A DNA stretch of 64,000 bases from Escarpia spicata (Eukaryota; Annelida; Polychaeta; Sabellida; Siboglinidae). The stretch is from contig OZ023213.1 in NCBI GenBank assembly GCA_963995525.1, forward strand, positions 38,565,449-38,629,448. Direction: 5' to 3'. The translations under genes and the position numbers were made by a program. A model generated the notes under the pieces. It saw only the letters and a program-made list of their open reading frames with translations, had not been told where the DNA came from and searched no databases. Positions 48,401 through 60,213 of the stretch are shown here, piece after piece. Within the stretch, counting starts at the first letter, position 1; each line of letters opens with the position of its first letter.

Positions 48401-51400
48401 TGTCGATCCGGTGGCATCAACTTCCACTGCCGGTGGTGATGTGGCTGCACAGATACCACAGGTGAGACATTTTTTATTTTGCTTGATTTGAACCCATGTG
48501 TGTAATATTTATGAATATTTATGATGCATGTGTATACACAGTTGTCCGTTTGAGCTTACCTTTATGTACATAACTTTTTGTTGCAATGATTAAAAAAATC
48601 AGTCAATGTCGTGTATAAATGTAATTTGCACATGTGAAAATAAACTTTTAAAACAAGAATTCTACTGCTTTGTTGTGTTAAAGCTAGATTGTAAAAAAAA
48701 CCTGTCAAATTCAGTTATGTATTTGAAAAAAAATACATGGTATTTGAAATTATACATATAAATTACACATCTAGTCTACATTTGCATTAAACATTTGTCA
48801 TGACGTTTTAATTTCTTATGTTCAACAGCAAATGGAAGTAGTTGCTCCGGTGGCCTCGACTTCCACTTCCAGTCAGGCGGCTTCTGTTCAACAGCAAATG
48901 GAAGTAGTTGCTCCGGTGGCCTCGACTTCCACTTCCAGTCATGCGGCTTCTGGCACACAACAGGTAAGGAATTTTCTAAATTAGTTGATGCATACATGTA
49001 TAGCATGTATTGAAATGTCTTTTGAATAATTATGATATAATTATATTAAAAAAATTATGCATATACAGTTGGCAATTGGTATATACCCTGTATATTTTTG
49101 TACACAACTCTGTATGGAATGATTACGTTAATAATAATGCAGAAAATTTAGTATATCAAATATTTAATACACAATTTTTATTTGGTTTTGAAAACAATGG
49201 CTAGCCAATGGCAAGTAGAGTGTACTTTTCAAATTGTGTTTATTTTGTAAGAAACTTCCTCGAACTTTTGACTTGTGGAGGTGTATATGCAGTAAACCAA
49301 TTATGCAAGTTGTGTACCACTTCAGTATGTTTCATTAACCCATTTATCTCATATCATGTGACACAACCACAAATCATGCAACACATCATAGGCAGTAGTT
49401 TCACCCAATGAGTACACAAGTTGTCATTGTGTTAGGCATTTCTGGATAATGGGGACGATGATTTTGAAATTCCATCTATCGTCCACCGTCACTACCGAAG
49501 AAGAGATGTGTGCACTCCCAATACAACAGTATGTATGAAAGCTACAGTGGGGGGGCTGTAAAATGTTTTGCATTTTATTAATTGTTTGTTTCAGCCCAGT
49601 ATTTATGAAAACAGGCAGAAGGAGAACGTAAAATGTTCTGTGTACATGTACACTTGATTAAGTAACTTTTTATGGGGAGATATGGCAGCTAGAATAATGT
49701 TTTTAGACAAAAAATGCTCAAAATGTGTTTCTTCCATATTCCAGTACATTTGTATTTTACTATCAATAAAGGTACCTGTAATAACAATTAGATATCTCTG
49801 AATCACTTTTTTTCATGGATAAGTTGTGTTTCTTTCATGTAACCAGTGCTGTTATGCAATCTTTGACAGCCGTTTGATGTACATAGTGTATTAATGTGTC
49901 TTCATGATGTATGTCTTCACTCACTTGTCAATTTTTGCTTAGAAGTCTATGACCACAACATTCATTGTTCACAGCCATCAGCTGAAGATGTAGCTCCTGA
50001 GTCGTCTACATCCACTGCTGTTGATGTGGCTGGTGATGCACCACAGGTGAGAAATTGTCTACAGGATCTATTTAGGCACTTTGTGCCATTCTGTATTTCC
50101 AACATAAACCTCTCCTAGATATCTTACAAAATGTTTCATGTTATAAATTTTGCTCCGATACACCTGCCAATATTTCCCACAAACCTTTCCCACATTTGCA
50201 CTCATGTCAACTGTCACAACCAACATTGTCTCTGGCTCCACATGCCCGATAACTTCTTCCAATTTTGTTTACCCTTTGCACATTCTCCATGCTTGTGATG
50301 CATCTACTAATAGTGTACACAGCAAATGTCCTCTGACCATTTTCTACACTGCGAGTATCCTGCCTCCTTATCTCACCATCCTTCTGACTTCCTCACTTTA
50401 TTCCTCACTCATGAACCTTCTTTCACCATCCTTATATCTTCCTCTCTCTATTCCTCATTCATGAACCTTATATTACCATCCTTATGACTTCCTCACTCTA
50501 TTCCTCATTCATGAACCTTTTCTAAATGTATTCGATAAATTTAGCAGCCTTTTAGTACATCTTTTTCAGGCGAGATCACATGCACCTTTCCTTGATGCTG
50601 GCACTCCCACAGTAAGTAGTCATTATCCCAATGACATCTCACTCAGTCTAATGACATGCTCATTTTGAAATTCAACTAAACCTTAAGCCTTTAAGCCATA
50701 TATATGAAATGCATGAGGGGGTTCGCTTAGGAGGTGGATTACTGTAGCCTGTTTTCATTGATCACAACAAATAAGAAATTATGCATAATGCATGTTTTTG
50801 TATATATCTAATTGGTAAACTCATGTATGTTTCATTATCTTTCAGATCAGTTTCAACCCTCACTCAGTAAGTATAAGTATGTGTTACCTCACATATAACT
50901 TGGTGAGCGTGTGCGATTTCTAACAAAAGGTATTCCTAACAACAAGGCCACTGACCAGCTACAATTTATTAATGCAAGTAGGCTGGAAACATTTTGGGGG
51001 GATGTCTGTCACATATGACTGCCTTTCCCCCCGGGCAATGCTGGGTAACTAGGCTAGTTAGTTATATTTTAATGCATTGACAATATTTTAAATTCATTTG
51101 TAATTAAGTACAAAGAGACATTTTTACTAATTACGTTTTTCAGTTTCATCAAGTCCGACTAGAGCAGGATGCTGAGTATGCAGAAAGCCTGCGAATAGAC
51201 CAGGAGAAGGTGAGAATTTAAGCTTTAGTAAATAAAAAATGCCACAAGTCACATTTCAGTGTTTCCATGTATTGGTGAAAGCGTTGTATTGATTGTGATA
51301 TCTGAAAAATTGTGTGATAGAACTTATCAATGTTTAATCTTATTATGCCACATTCATTAAAAACTATACAATAATGATGTATGCGTTTACAGGAAAACAA

Positions 51401-54400
51401 AAGTGATGAAAATGAAGAAGAGGAAAAAGAGGAGCAGGCAAAGGTACATATGAAAAATTTAACTATTATTACCATGTTTTGAGTTGAGGGAAGCTGGTGT
51501 GGAAACATGTAAACAATCTAGTATAAATCATAAAAAGGAAACGAACAATAGTTTTCATAGTCATTCTTTCTCCAATTCACTTTACATCCCATGGATCAGC
51601 ATTTAGTACAGTGACAAATTATGTTTTTTTCGACAATTCAGTAACAGACATCTGTATAATAATAAAATGTTCGTTTTAGTTTTATTGAATACTATGGAAA
51701 TAATGATTATCACTAATTACAGATGCGCAAACAAATGCTAGAATGCCTCGATCCCGAACCAGCAGAGGGGATCCTAATGAAGATACGTTTGCAGGAAACG
51801 GTGCTGACGCGCAGAGTCAAGATAGAGGAATCCGTACAGGTACTTATAATGATTTTGATATATATATTAATGTGTTGTATACATATATATTGGTTGATAA
51901 TTATATGTGTAAGTGTATAATTACTGTTGTAACTGATAATCTTAGCAACATTTAAACTTTATTGTTATTTTTATTTACAATTTTACGCCGCTTGTAAATA
52001 CTAGTCATGCAAAATTCCCAAGAATGTTATCGTTTAGAATGTATTTACAGAAACTACTGCAGTATGTCGCGGCAGAAGATGCTAGTGGATCAGCATTCTG
52101 CCTACAGACATCGCTACAATCAATCCAGTTCACAGAGCAGAGGACTTTCGATGAGTGTGGAATCACATCCCCCACCATCTTCCACGTCATTCACACTGAC
52201 GCCTCAAGTGAACATGTATGTTCATGACACCAGATTCAACATGTATAAATATCTCTCCATTATTTTTTGGAAAATTAAATACAAGGCTATATTTAGTTAT
52301 GTAAAAGATGTGTGTTACATTTGTAATGAATATCAGTACACTAAAATGTATAAACTTTATAATATACATATTCAATGTAAAGCAAAATAGGATGTTTATT
52401 TAAGAAATGTATTTATTTAATAATAAATAAATTACTTTAATTTTATATACAGTATGTTTTTTTTAAATACAGTGGTACCTAACTAATCAGGTCACCATCG
52501 TGACTGGACAAAAGTGACCTGAATGACGAAGTGACATTATTAGCAAGATAATTTTTTCTATTCTTTACTTTTGAAGAAATAATTTGCACATCTCTTTAAT
52601 GTTGTTACGTATTTCTATTTACAGGATACACACAGTGGCATTGGTGGTTCAGAAAGGTCTGTTATTACTTCAGCTATGTCTTTATTGCATGGGTCGCATG
52701 TTGCACGAGTTGTTTTCATATGTACAATTTGTGTCATTGTCTTTATGATGGATTACACTTATTAGTCATTGTGATGTTGACATGTTATAGTTAAGAAAGC
52801 AATGAAAAATTAATGTAAAAGTTAATTGAATTTTAATGTATTCAAAATCTTATTGACAGTTATACCATGTGCTATTTTTGTGTGTTCAGCTTTGAAATTG
52901 ACCTCGACCCACCTCCTGCACCAGATGACTACATCTCTAGTGATGACGATGCAGAAGTAGAAGTGTCTGTCGTTAGACACAATGATGTTCTTGAAAGGTA
53001 TGTCTATTGTCTCAATGTCATCGTACACTGTGTCCCGTTGATTATTGCAAATTTACCAAGTGAGAAGGAGTTCTTTAAAACCTTACCACATGTATGCAAT
53101 TACAAATAGATGTATGTATTTCGTGGAGGCAGCAGAGGGAGAAATTAAGAACTTGACCAAGTAATGACCATTCAGTATTACATATGTACAGTCCCCCTGA
53201 CATCATTCATCTACACGAGTATGTTGTACCTATAGAAATTAATGGCAAACAACTTTTAAGATAGCCAACAGCCTTTTGAAATCATAAATTAATTATTCAT
53301 TCTATTAAGCGTACATGCCTTCAGTAGCATTCACCCCCTCTTTCAGCGATCCCTAATGCCTACCCTGAAAGGTAAGTGTTTTCGGTCACATTACACAGGG
53401 CTTAAATGTTCAGTTAGTATTGTATTACATATATTGATGCTTTACTGCATGCTTTCTAATTCCACAAGTAAAAACTGCTCTGTGCTGTTTGGCATGATGT
53501 TACCACAACAATTTGTTTATCTAACAGTTTCATAAAACATATTTATGTAGTCGTAACTGTTCCAGTAAATAAGAATAACATGCTACCAAATAAATAGACC
53601 TGAGATGGCGTTAAGCCTTTTCCCGTAACAGTTGGAGAGAGAAGTGTAACATGAAACTTCACTGGTGACTATTTAGTAATAATGTAAATTTGAGGTATTG
53701 AATTTAGGTATTGAATTTAGAAATATATCAGTTAATTATACTTTATAAACGGATGGTCAATATTATCCGGTATCATTCTTGTCGCCTGCAAAACAGACAT
53801 GAACCACGTATTTATGATTGGTACATTTCTGTATCAGCTGAGAGACATTCGGAGCACAACACAGCTGAGGGCGAAGATCGATGACCTGCTGCCTAACAGA
53901 TTTGACTGGGGTGTTGTAAAGTTCACTCATGAGCTGGACATTTACAACATCCCCAGCATCATTTCAGCAGTTGTGTTGCACCACACAGTTCTGGCACAAA
54001 AGGCTGAACTTGATCAGTTTGCTGAGGGTAGGTAGTAGTGTTAATGACAGTTCTCGTCTTATGTCAAGTTTGTTGATGCATGTGTTTGTTAGTTAACTAT
54101 GATTATACACATCATCATCTGAAATAGATAGTTTACCACATATGAATGAATTACAGTTACTAAGAATGCAACTCAATTACTTTGTGATATGAATATATAA
54201 TTATTAAGTCAATTTGGATTACATCAATGTAAACTAATAACATTTATTTTCTTATTGGACCAAAATGACTGAGTAAATGTTACTTAAGGTAAACCAAATT
54301 AATGTGCAGGTATTATTACTTGTGTGTGGTTAGTATTTCACTGTGACTCTACATAAACATCTGAAACATGGAGGTTCACAAGTCTGAATATTTCAGGATT

Positions 54401-55472
54401 GGAAACACTTGGGGTGTTGAACTTGTGTCGTCAGCACGGAGGCGTAGTGGGACAGTTCCTCCTGCACGATCAGCCAGCCACAAGGGTCGACTCTGCTGCT
54501 GCTTTGGAAAGTTTGATTCAGATAAAACTGTCCCCTGAAGGAAGCAGCAGCCGAGATGTCGAGGAGGAGATTGCCCTCAACTGGCACTACTTCCTCATGG
54601 CTGTTGAGGGTATGTTTCATACAACCGCTAATACAGTTGAACCTCAATTTATGGTCACCTCTATAATACACCCACCTTACAATTAAGGCCACCCTAATTA
54701 TTTCAGTAATAGAAAAGTATAGGAATTTAGTCTCACTAATATGGTCACATCATTGATTTGGTCACTTTTGCCCAGTCCTGAGTGTGGCCATGATAGTGAG
54801 GTTCCACTGTACATCATAAATAGGAAATTAAAATATATGTCTTCTATTTCATATAGACTGTAAAACAAGTTTACATAAATAGTTTACCAGAATTAATGTT
54901 CAATCCATAATACATAATATATTTTGGCGTAATTCCTTACACATGAGTATCACGCTTTCATAAATTTCATGAAAACAGGATAATGCAAAAAGCATAGTGA
55001 GATGTTCTACATGAACTATGAATGCCTCGTGTAGGTGTGTTCAAACACCACTAACAGTCTCTGATGAAGCGAGTAAATGTAATAACTCTGAAAATCTAAC
55101 ATTAATACACATAATCTTCGACATAGTAAATGTGGAAATGTGCATATATTATAATACAAGTAGTAAAGAATTTACATGACTTCTGAATGACTTTGCATTT
55201 CAGCTGGTGATGTAGCCTGCAGGGGACGCAAGTTGTCAATTGCTGATGTCATGCGCTGGATCACTGGGGCAGATCGAGTTCCAGCTGAGGGGTTTGACAT
55301 GCCTCCATCAATAACATTCAACCACGTTGAACGACAGAGATATCCAGATGTGAACACATGCATATGTCGGGTGACAATGTATGCTTCACACTCGGACATC
55401 ACTAACTCTGAGAAAAGCACCAACTTCTTTTCAAGCTGCATTGTATGCAGTGATTTTTTCGGTAAATGGTAG
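45410..55472 (+). CDS. UBX-like and HECT C-lobe protein of the 16-kb transposon (about 20 exons)
   Basis: The start is ATG 45,410. Exons: 45,410-45,534; 46,741-46,892; 47,607-47,721; 47,963-48,083; 48,375-48,461; 48,829-48,963; 49,436-49,528; 49,975-50,046; 50,570-50,611; 50,846-50,866; 51,144-51,209; 51,393-51,443; 51,723-51,839; 52,051-52,215; 52,625-52,656; 52,890-52,997; 53,838-54,027; 54,397-54,609; 55,204-55,472. All have GT..AG borders. Exons 2-4 form an unnamed conserved module (KTWTVPVVVVAAGTRTIRF, FELCRCCPASAGLVLELLP). Exons 5-8 are Ser/Thr/Ala-rich repeats. Exon 11 has LEQDAEYAESLRIDQEK, as seen before UBX domains. Exons 13-14 are a UBX/ubiquitin-like fold (ILMKIRLQETVLTRRVKIEE … TFDECGITSPTIFHV). 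The last three exons are a HECT C-lobe (ADVMRWITGADRVPAEGF, PSITFNHVE, DVNTCICRV), with the thioester Cys codon at 55,359-55,361. The HECT N-lobe is not visible and the frame between 52,997 and 53,838 is unresolved. Confidence 0.72.
53343..53371 (+). other. 25-base candidate micro-exon with in-frame stops
   Basis: Between ttcag and GTAAGT lies CGATCCCTAATGCCTACCCT plus GAAAG (25 nt). Its length would restore the phase from exon 16 (ends phase 2) to the exon at 53,838 (starts phase 0). In that frame it contains TAA and TGA. It is either the 3' end of a shorter UBX-only message, or a relic exon from a region that lost the HECT N-lobe. Confidence 0.35.
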
Positions 55473-55896
55473 AGTGGGGAGTGCATTTTAAAGCTGCTAC
55501 CATAATATAATATTAGTTTATACATATACTAATATTTGTAACAAAAAATCAAAACAGTAATCCACAACAACAGAGTGGGTTCATTGTGTAAATGTGTCAT
55601 TTACTTTTGTTAATCAGAATAAGTACTCGGTAGTGACGCATTGCATGATGACATAAGCATGTTTTGGAAGCAGCTTTAACACATGCATTTTGTTACACAG
55701 ACCTTTGCGGGTAGTCAAAGAGTAATTGCTATGCAAGGAAGACATACCTCAACATTGAATACATATTACATAGTAACATTTGTGTGGTGTGATATGTGTG
55801 TTATGTTTATCATTGCTTTCTACCGGTACTTGGTAGTTGTCGTGACTGTGGCTCATACTAAACTAACCCAGTTGCATGGACGACACAGCAGTGATG

Positions 55897-58800
55897 CTAC
55901 ACATCTGTAATAAACTGGCACACTTGCAAGTACAGGTCAATCCCAAGGTCAGGAGATTCACACAACGGATCTACAGTTTGTTGCAATCTTAGCACTGCTT
56001 GCGCCGAGATTGGACATGACACTTCACTTACGTTCACAGTCCCAGAAGCAGACTCGTTCCACTCGATGCCATCTACTCCTGAGGTAGACACACTCTCTGC
56101 CTCTCGGAAGATGTTGTTCATGGCTGTCAGGTCTGTGTTGGCGAGCTCCAGACTGCGCCCCACAAACAGTTGTACAGGCGTTTGATAGTGCTCAGTTCTC
56201 AGGCCGTGATTGTTCCATTGGGCAACAAAGGCCTGCAATTCCCGATTAATACGGGGCAGAAATACGTAGTGCAGTGCCCACATGTGGTTCTGATTGTTTA
56301 TATCAAGGGAACCTTGATGTTCTAGGAAATGGAACAGGTCATAGTAGAGATTGGTGGCCCCATTCCAGGTGTCCACCCACACACGTTCAATGCGCTGGTT
56401 GTGCACACTGGTGCCTCTGATTGCAGATCCTCTTCTCCTTCCTTGTAGCAACTCCATTAGATCGCAGATATCATTATTTTCGCCACCATGGTCAACTCGC
56501 ACCCTTGACGGTAAACCATAGATGCTCGTGGCTGCGAGAAAATGCCTCGGTACAGTGGATTTCATGTTGTTGGGGGATGCTTGCAGAAAAACAGGCAACC
56601 GACTAAATCCATCAATTCCTCCATGAATCACAAATTTCCACCTGCAAAAGACATGTTGTGTCTTTCACCAAGAATTAACACAGTACTTACTAGTTTTAGT
56701 GTCGGCATTGTACCAGTGCATTCTGTTCATGGCCACTAACATTGCCACTGTTTCTTTAGTAATATTACTTATGGAATATATTGTAGTTATGCATGTAAAA
56801 CTATGAGTTATAATGATGATAATATAACAATGCTAGATTTATGCAAGAAGGCGTTGACTAATACAACACTATTATCATTACATAACTTTACTAATTTCCT
56901 GTGATTTACATAACCTAGAATACACATGATTTATTTACATTATTTTATGTTATCTACGTTATTGTCATGCAAGGTTTGTTTTTCAAAGTTTGTAGTTTGT
57001 ACACGCACCTGATTAGCTTATGGTTGCCGTCTATGTGCCAGATAGAGTTAGGGCCAGCAACAGTGTATGTGCGACGCTGAATGGTCATTGCAGCCCTGAG
57101 AGCAATGCCTCCTTGATCCACACGCATCATGCTATTTCGCACCCGCCACCTCTGCACATTGATGCCCTGTGAGAATAGTCTTGCTTTTACAGCATTTGGA
57201 CCAATTCGTTGATTCTCACCAATGCAGTTCTTCACAGTAATGTCTAGCTCGTCATCAGGCATGCGAGTGAATCCTCCCCTCGGGTTCAAGCCACACGTCC
57301 TGCAATTGTTGAATGTTTTTTAATAGACAATAATTATTTAGTCACCATGTAATTAGGAGTTCATTGAATGACTTTTAAGATGCATGAATAATAGTTTGAA
57401 TGCTATACATGATAAATGTATAACATTAGTGAGGTCTGAACTGTTTCATACCGTATTTTTTTGGTCTTAATACACACCATTGGTATCGTACTTGTCGAGT
57501 GGTCAGGCGTAATTTAGAATTAATATTAATTCCTCACTTTTGTATGACATACTATTTATTTATAATGAAATCATGAGAAAAGCACATATATTTGGTTATT
57601 TATCATGTGTATATAGTTAATAATTTATGATTGTGACATGAATGCATATATCTGCTTTATTTCATTGTCAACATGGCAGGAACAGGAAATACGTGTGCGT
57701 TCATGCGTGTGTGTCCCAAAGATAACATATAATAATATTTTATTCAGAAACCATATATATATGTATATTGCATTCATATTGACCGGGAAAATGAGTAGTT
57801 TTTACAGTAGTTATTTTGAAACAGGTTCACTACTAGATTAAATTTAATGTAAAATACAAAAAATAAAGGATCTGAATAAGTTAATTTGTTAGTGACATAA
57901 ATATTTCTTCACAGGATTACCTTAACCTCCGTTTAACAGTCCTCGCAGAGACGCCGAGCAGCTGGCTCATGCGCCGTGCAGTAAACCCACATTGGAACAT
58001 GAAACGAAGCTGTTGATTACTAATGGCAAATCTTGGGGCACCTCGCATTGATCTTGGTCTCTCGGTCCTTTCAGAATGGTAACCTCTCCGCACTGCAAAA
58101 TGCATGCGTAGCAGGAGACGACCAACCACACTAAGACATTCATGTGATTATATGGTTGATGTGTCATCACATTAAATGAAAGTATGTATGTATATAATAT
58201 ACAATAAAATATAATATTTGTATTTGTTAATATTCTTTCTGCACCATGTTTTGTATTGTATGTAGGTGTGGATGAGTTGTAATAGAATAAAATTACTTGT
58301 ATTGTTATAGCTGAGTAAAGCTTATTATTATAATTGTATTATTATTGTGTGGAAGTGAGTTGGTAACCTGACATATTTATGATGCATGTTCTTGATTAGA
58401 GAAGTAGACACAAGTTTACAGCTTCAACATGCAGTACCACCAGGATACACATGTATAACACTACTTTTACCGAATGACCTTTGACAAATGAAAGCTAACA
58501 CACTGATTAGCAACATACAGTTTCCTTTCAATTCATATCACACTCGGTATGTAAGACCAATACACATCGTCATTGAATAGTTTGTGTTCGAATTCACTTT
58601 AAAAGTTACTTAATTTATTTTCTTACCTTGACTTTCAACATTTCCTTTCCTAAATTCTTCTATGATTGGCCCCAGCGACTGCAGTAATTCTTCAGCAGCA
58701 CTCTCTGGTAACAAAGTTCCATTTGCCCTCCTTGTATGCCTCTGTAATGCTTCTAATCTATATGAGAAATGTTTAGTTTAGGTTATATACATAAAAAGGT

Positions 58801-59265
58801 TATATATTTGTATTAACTGTTATTTATGATTACATTGATTATAATATTGATATTGCATATTTAGTTGGGCGGGACTGTTAGGAAATGCCACTTTGTTTTA
58901 ACTGTAGTGACTGAATCACCACTAAATGATAGTAGGGTTAACTACCGGGTAACAAAGTTTGGCCCCAAACCCGACAGTCAACGTATACAACTGTGGTGTG
59001 AAAGCAATTGCAGAGACGGTTGGGGGCCTACCATTAACCATATCACGCTATTTTGCTCATTTTAGATCCCCCCCAATTCCACTGCCGTGCTTAACCTTTA
59101 AGCTTACCGAGTGATGCATGCAGCTCGAGTTGAAGCCGGTAGGTGGTCTGTTGTGGCAAGCCGGAGGCAGTCATCGACGGTACGTTTAAATCGTGCCAAA
59201 AACAAGGTGGAATTAGAACTACTCTGTAGTCGCTCCTGTGCTCGTTGAATGCGGCGAGGAGGCAT
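55897..59265 (-). CDS. Integrase-type (rve) DDE transposase, intact, five exons
   Basis: The exons on minus are 59,265-59,108; 58,757-58,627; 58,092-57,921; 57,299-57,009; 56,641-55,897. Their sum is 1,497 bases, exactly 498 codons plus stop, with GT..AG at every border. It starts MPPRRIQRAQERLQ. Residues ~110-153 hold a helix-turn-helix (QCGFTARRMSQLLGVSARTV), followed by a second DNA-binding-like part (RIGPNAVKARLFSQGINVQR). The catalytic core is D244 (SIWHIDGNHKLIRW), D301 (RVRVDHGGEN) and E336 (VHNQRIERVWVDTWNG). The D301-E336 spacing of 35 is typical of IS3/retroviral-type integrases. The C-terminal ~160 residues (HYVFLPRINRELQAFVAQWN, PDLGIDLYLQV) match what I recall of animal 'integrase core domain' proteins. 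It would cut and join the element ends. It is convergent with the UBX/HECT gene, with 424 bp between the stops. No break is seen, so activity is possible. Confidence 0.87.
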
Positions 59266-59309
59266 TTTGTAATGCACATTGAACAGGATGTTGCCAGGGT
59301 AGACGAACT

Positions 59310-60084
59310 ATAGTCTTCCCGCCTTAATACATTTAACTAAGATCCTTATTCATTGGTTCAACATCTGATTCATAGCTAAATGAGTCTTTATTGGTTGCTA
59401 AGTTAACGCGTTAAGTTCTCCGATTCCTTACTGGTTGATACGTTAACGCGTTAAGCTATTCGCGTTCTAATTGGTTGCTACGTTAGCGCGTTAAGTTATA
59501 TCGCGTTCTCGTTGGTTGCTACGTTAACGCGTTAAGTGAATCGCGTTCTCATTGGTTGCTACGTTAGCGCGTTAAGTTATATCGCGTTCTCATTGGTTGC
59601 TAGGTTAACGCGTTAAGTGAATCGCGTTCTCATTGGTTGATGCGTTAGCGCGTTAAGTTATATCGCGTTCTCATTGGTTGCTAGGTTAACGCGTTAAGTG
59701 AATCGCGTTCTCATTGGTTGCTACGTTAGCGCGTTAAGTTATATCGCGTTCTCATTGGTTGCTAGGTTAACGCGTTAACTTATTTGCGTTCTCATTGGTT
59801 GCCACGTTAACGCGTTAACTTCTTATTTAACGGGTTAAGTGTACCGCGTTTATGGCCCTATCGGCCTGCCATAATATAGCGGCGTATGTTGATGCAAACT
59901 GGGTACGCTATGTACGCCTCAGAAGTGCGCTAAGCCCAAGCCTAAGGATAAGATGCTATATACTTAAACGTAAATATGCCTGGAATAATGTTGAGTCGTG
60001 GAACTAACACACTGAGGTATCAAAGTTAGACAAAACTCAAGTTATAACGGTAAAATCGAGGTAGGTCCGGATTCTACACAAGTG
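59310..60084 (-). repeat. Right terminal inverted repeat with ~40-bp unit array
   Basis: Inverted partner of 44,008-44,940. About eleven units (59,395-59,845) read GTTAACGCGTTAAG and GCGTTCTCATTGGTTGCTA. The array is shorter than on the left and the outer 62 bp differ at six positions, so the ends have diverged separately. The transposase start codon (59,263-59,265, minus strand) is ~45 bases inside its inner edge. Confidence 0.9.
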
Positions 60085-60086
60085 TT

Positions 60087-60093
60087 GTGTAAT
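60087..60093. repeat. Candidate target-site duplication, right
   Basis: GTGTAAT, the partner of 43,998-44,004. Confidence 0.6.
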
Positions 60094-60186
60094 TCACTGT
60101 AAGTAACCGTATTAGCATTAAAACAAATTGGACCGCGTCATCTTGCAAATTGCAAGTTGCAGTAATATTATAACTATAAATACTCT

Positions 60187-60213
60187 GACAGTGTCAGTGT
60201 AACTGACACTGTC
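60187..60213. repeat. Perfect 12-bp hairpin
   Basis: GACAGTGTCAGT, a 3-base loop GTA, then ACTGACACTGTC. It lies ~100 bp outside the right end of the 16-kb element, in Harbinger intron DNA. Confidence 0.8.

Larger units (their letters stand above)
44005..60086. mobile_element. 16-kb integrase-type DNA transposon carrying UBX/HECT gene
   Basis: The ends are inverted repeats beginning CACTTGTGTA at 44,008 and its complement ending at 60,084. The outer 62 bp match with six differences. GTGTAAT occurs directly outside on both sides (43,998-44,004 and 60,087-60,093). The cargo is two convergent, intron-rich genes whose first exons lie just inside the inverted repeats. The recombinase resembles the rve/DDE proteins abundant in fish and invertebrate genomes. 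I suspect the IS3EU or a neighbouring superfamily but cannot confirm it. It sits in intron 1 of a Harbinger gene, so it arrived later than the Harbinger element. Confidence 0.85.

Noticed and set aside
53104..53180. Possible HECT N-lobe motif near 'cgtggaggcagcagaggga'
   Set aside because: One frame reads GGSRG, but no surrounding N-lobe sequence or splice borders support it.
54393..54692. 99-codon minus-strand frame
   Set aside because: Overlaps the HECT exon at 54,397-54,609, which has family motifs and splice borders on plus.
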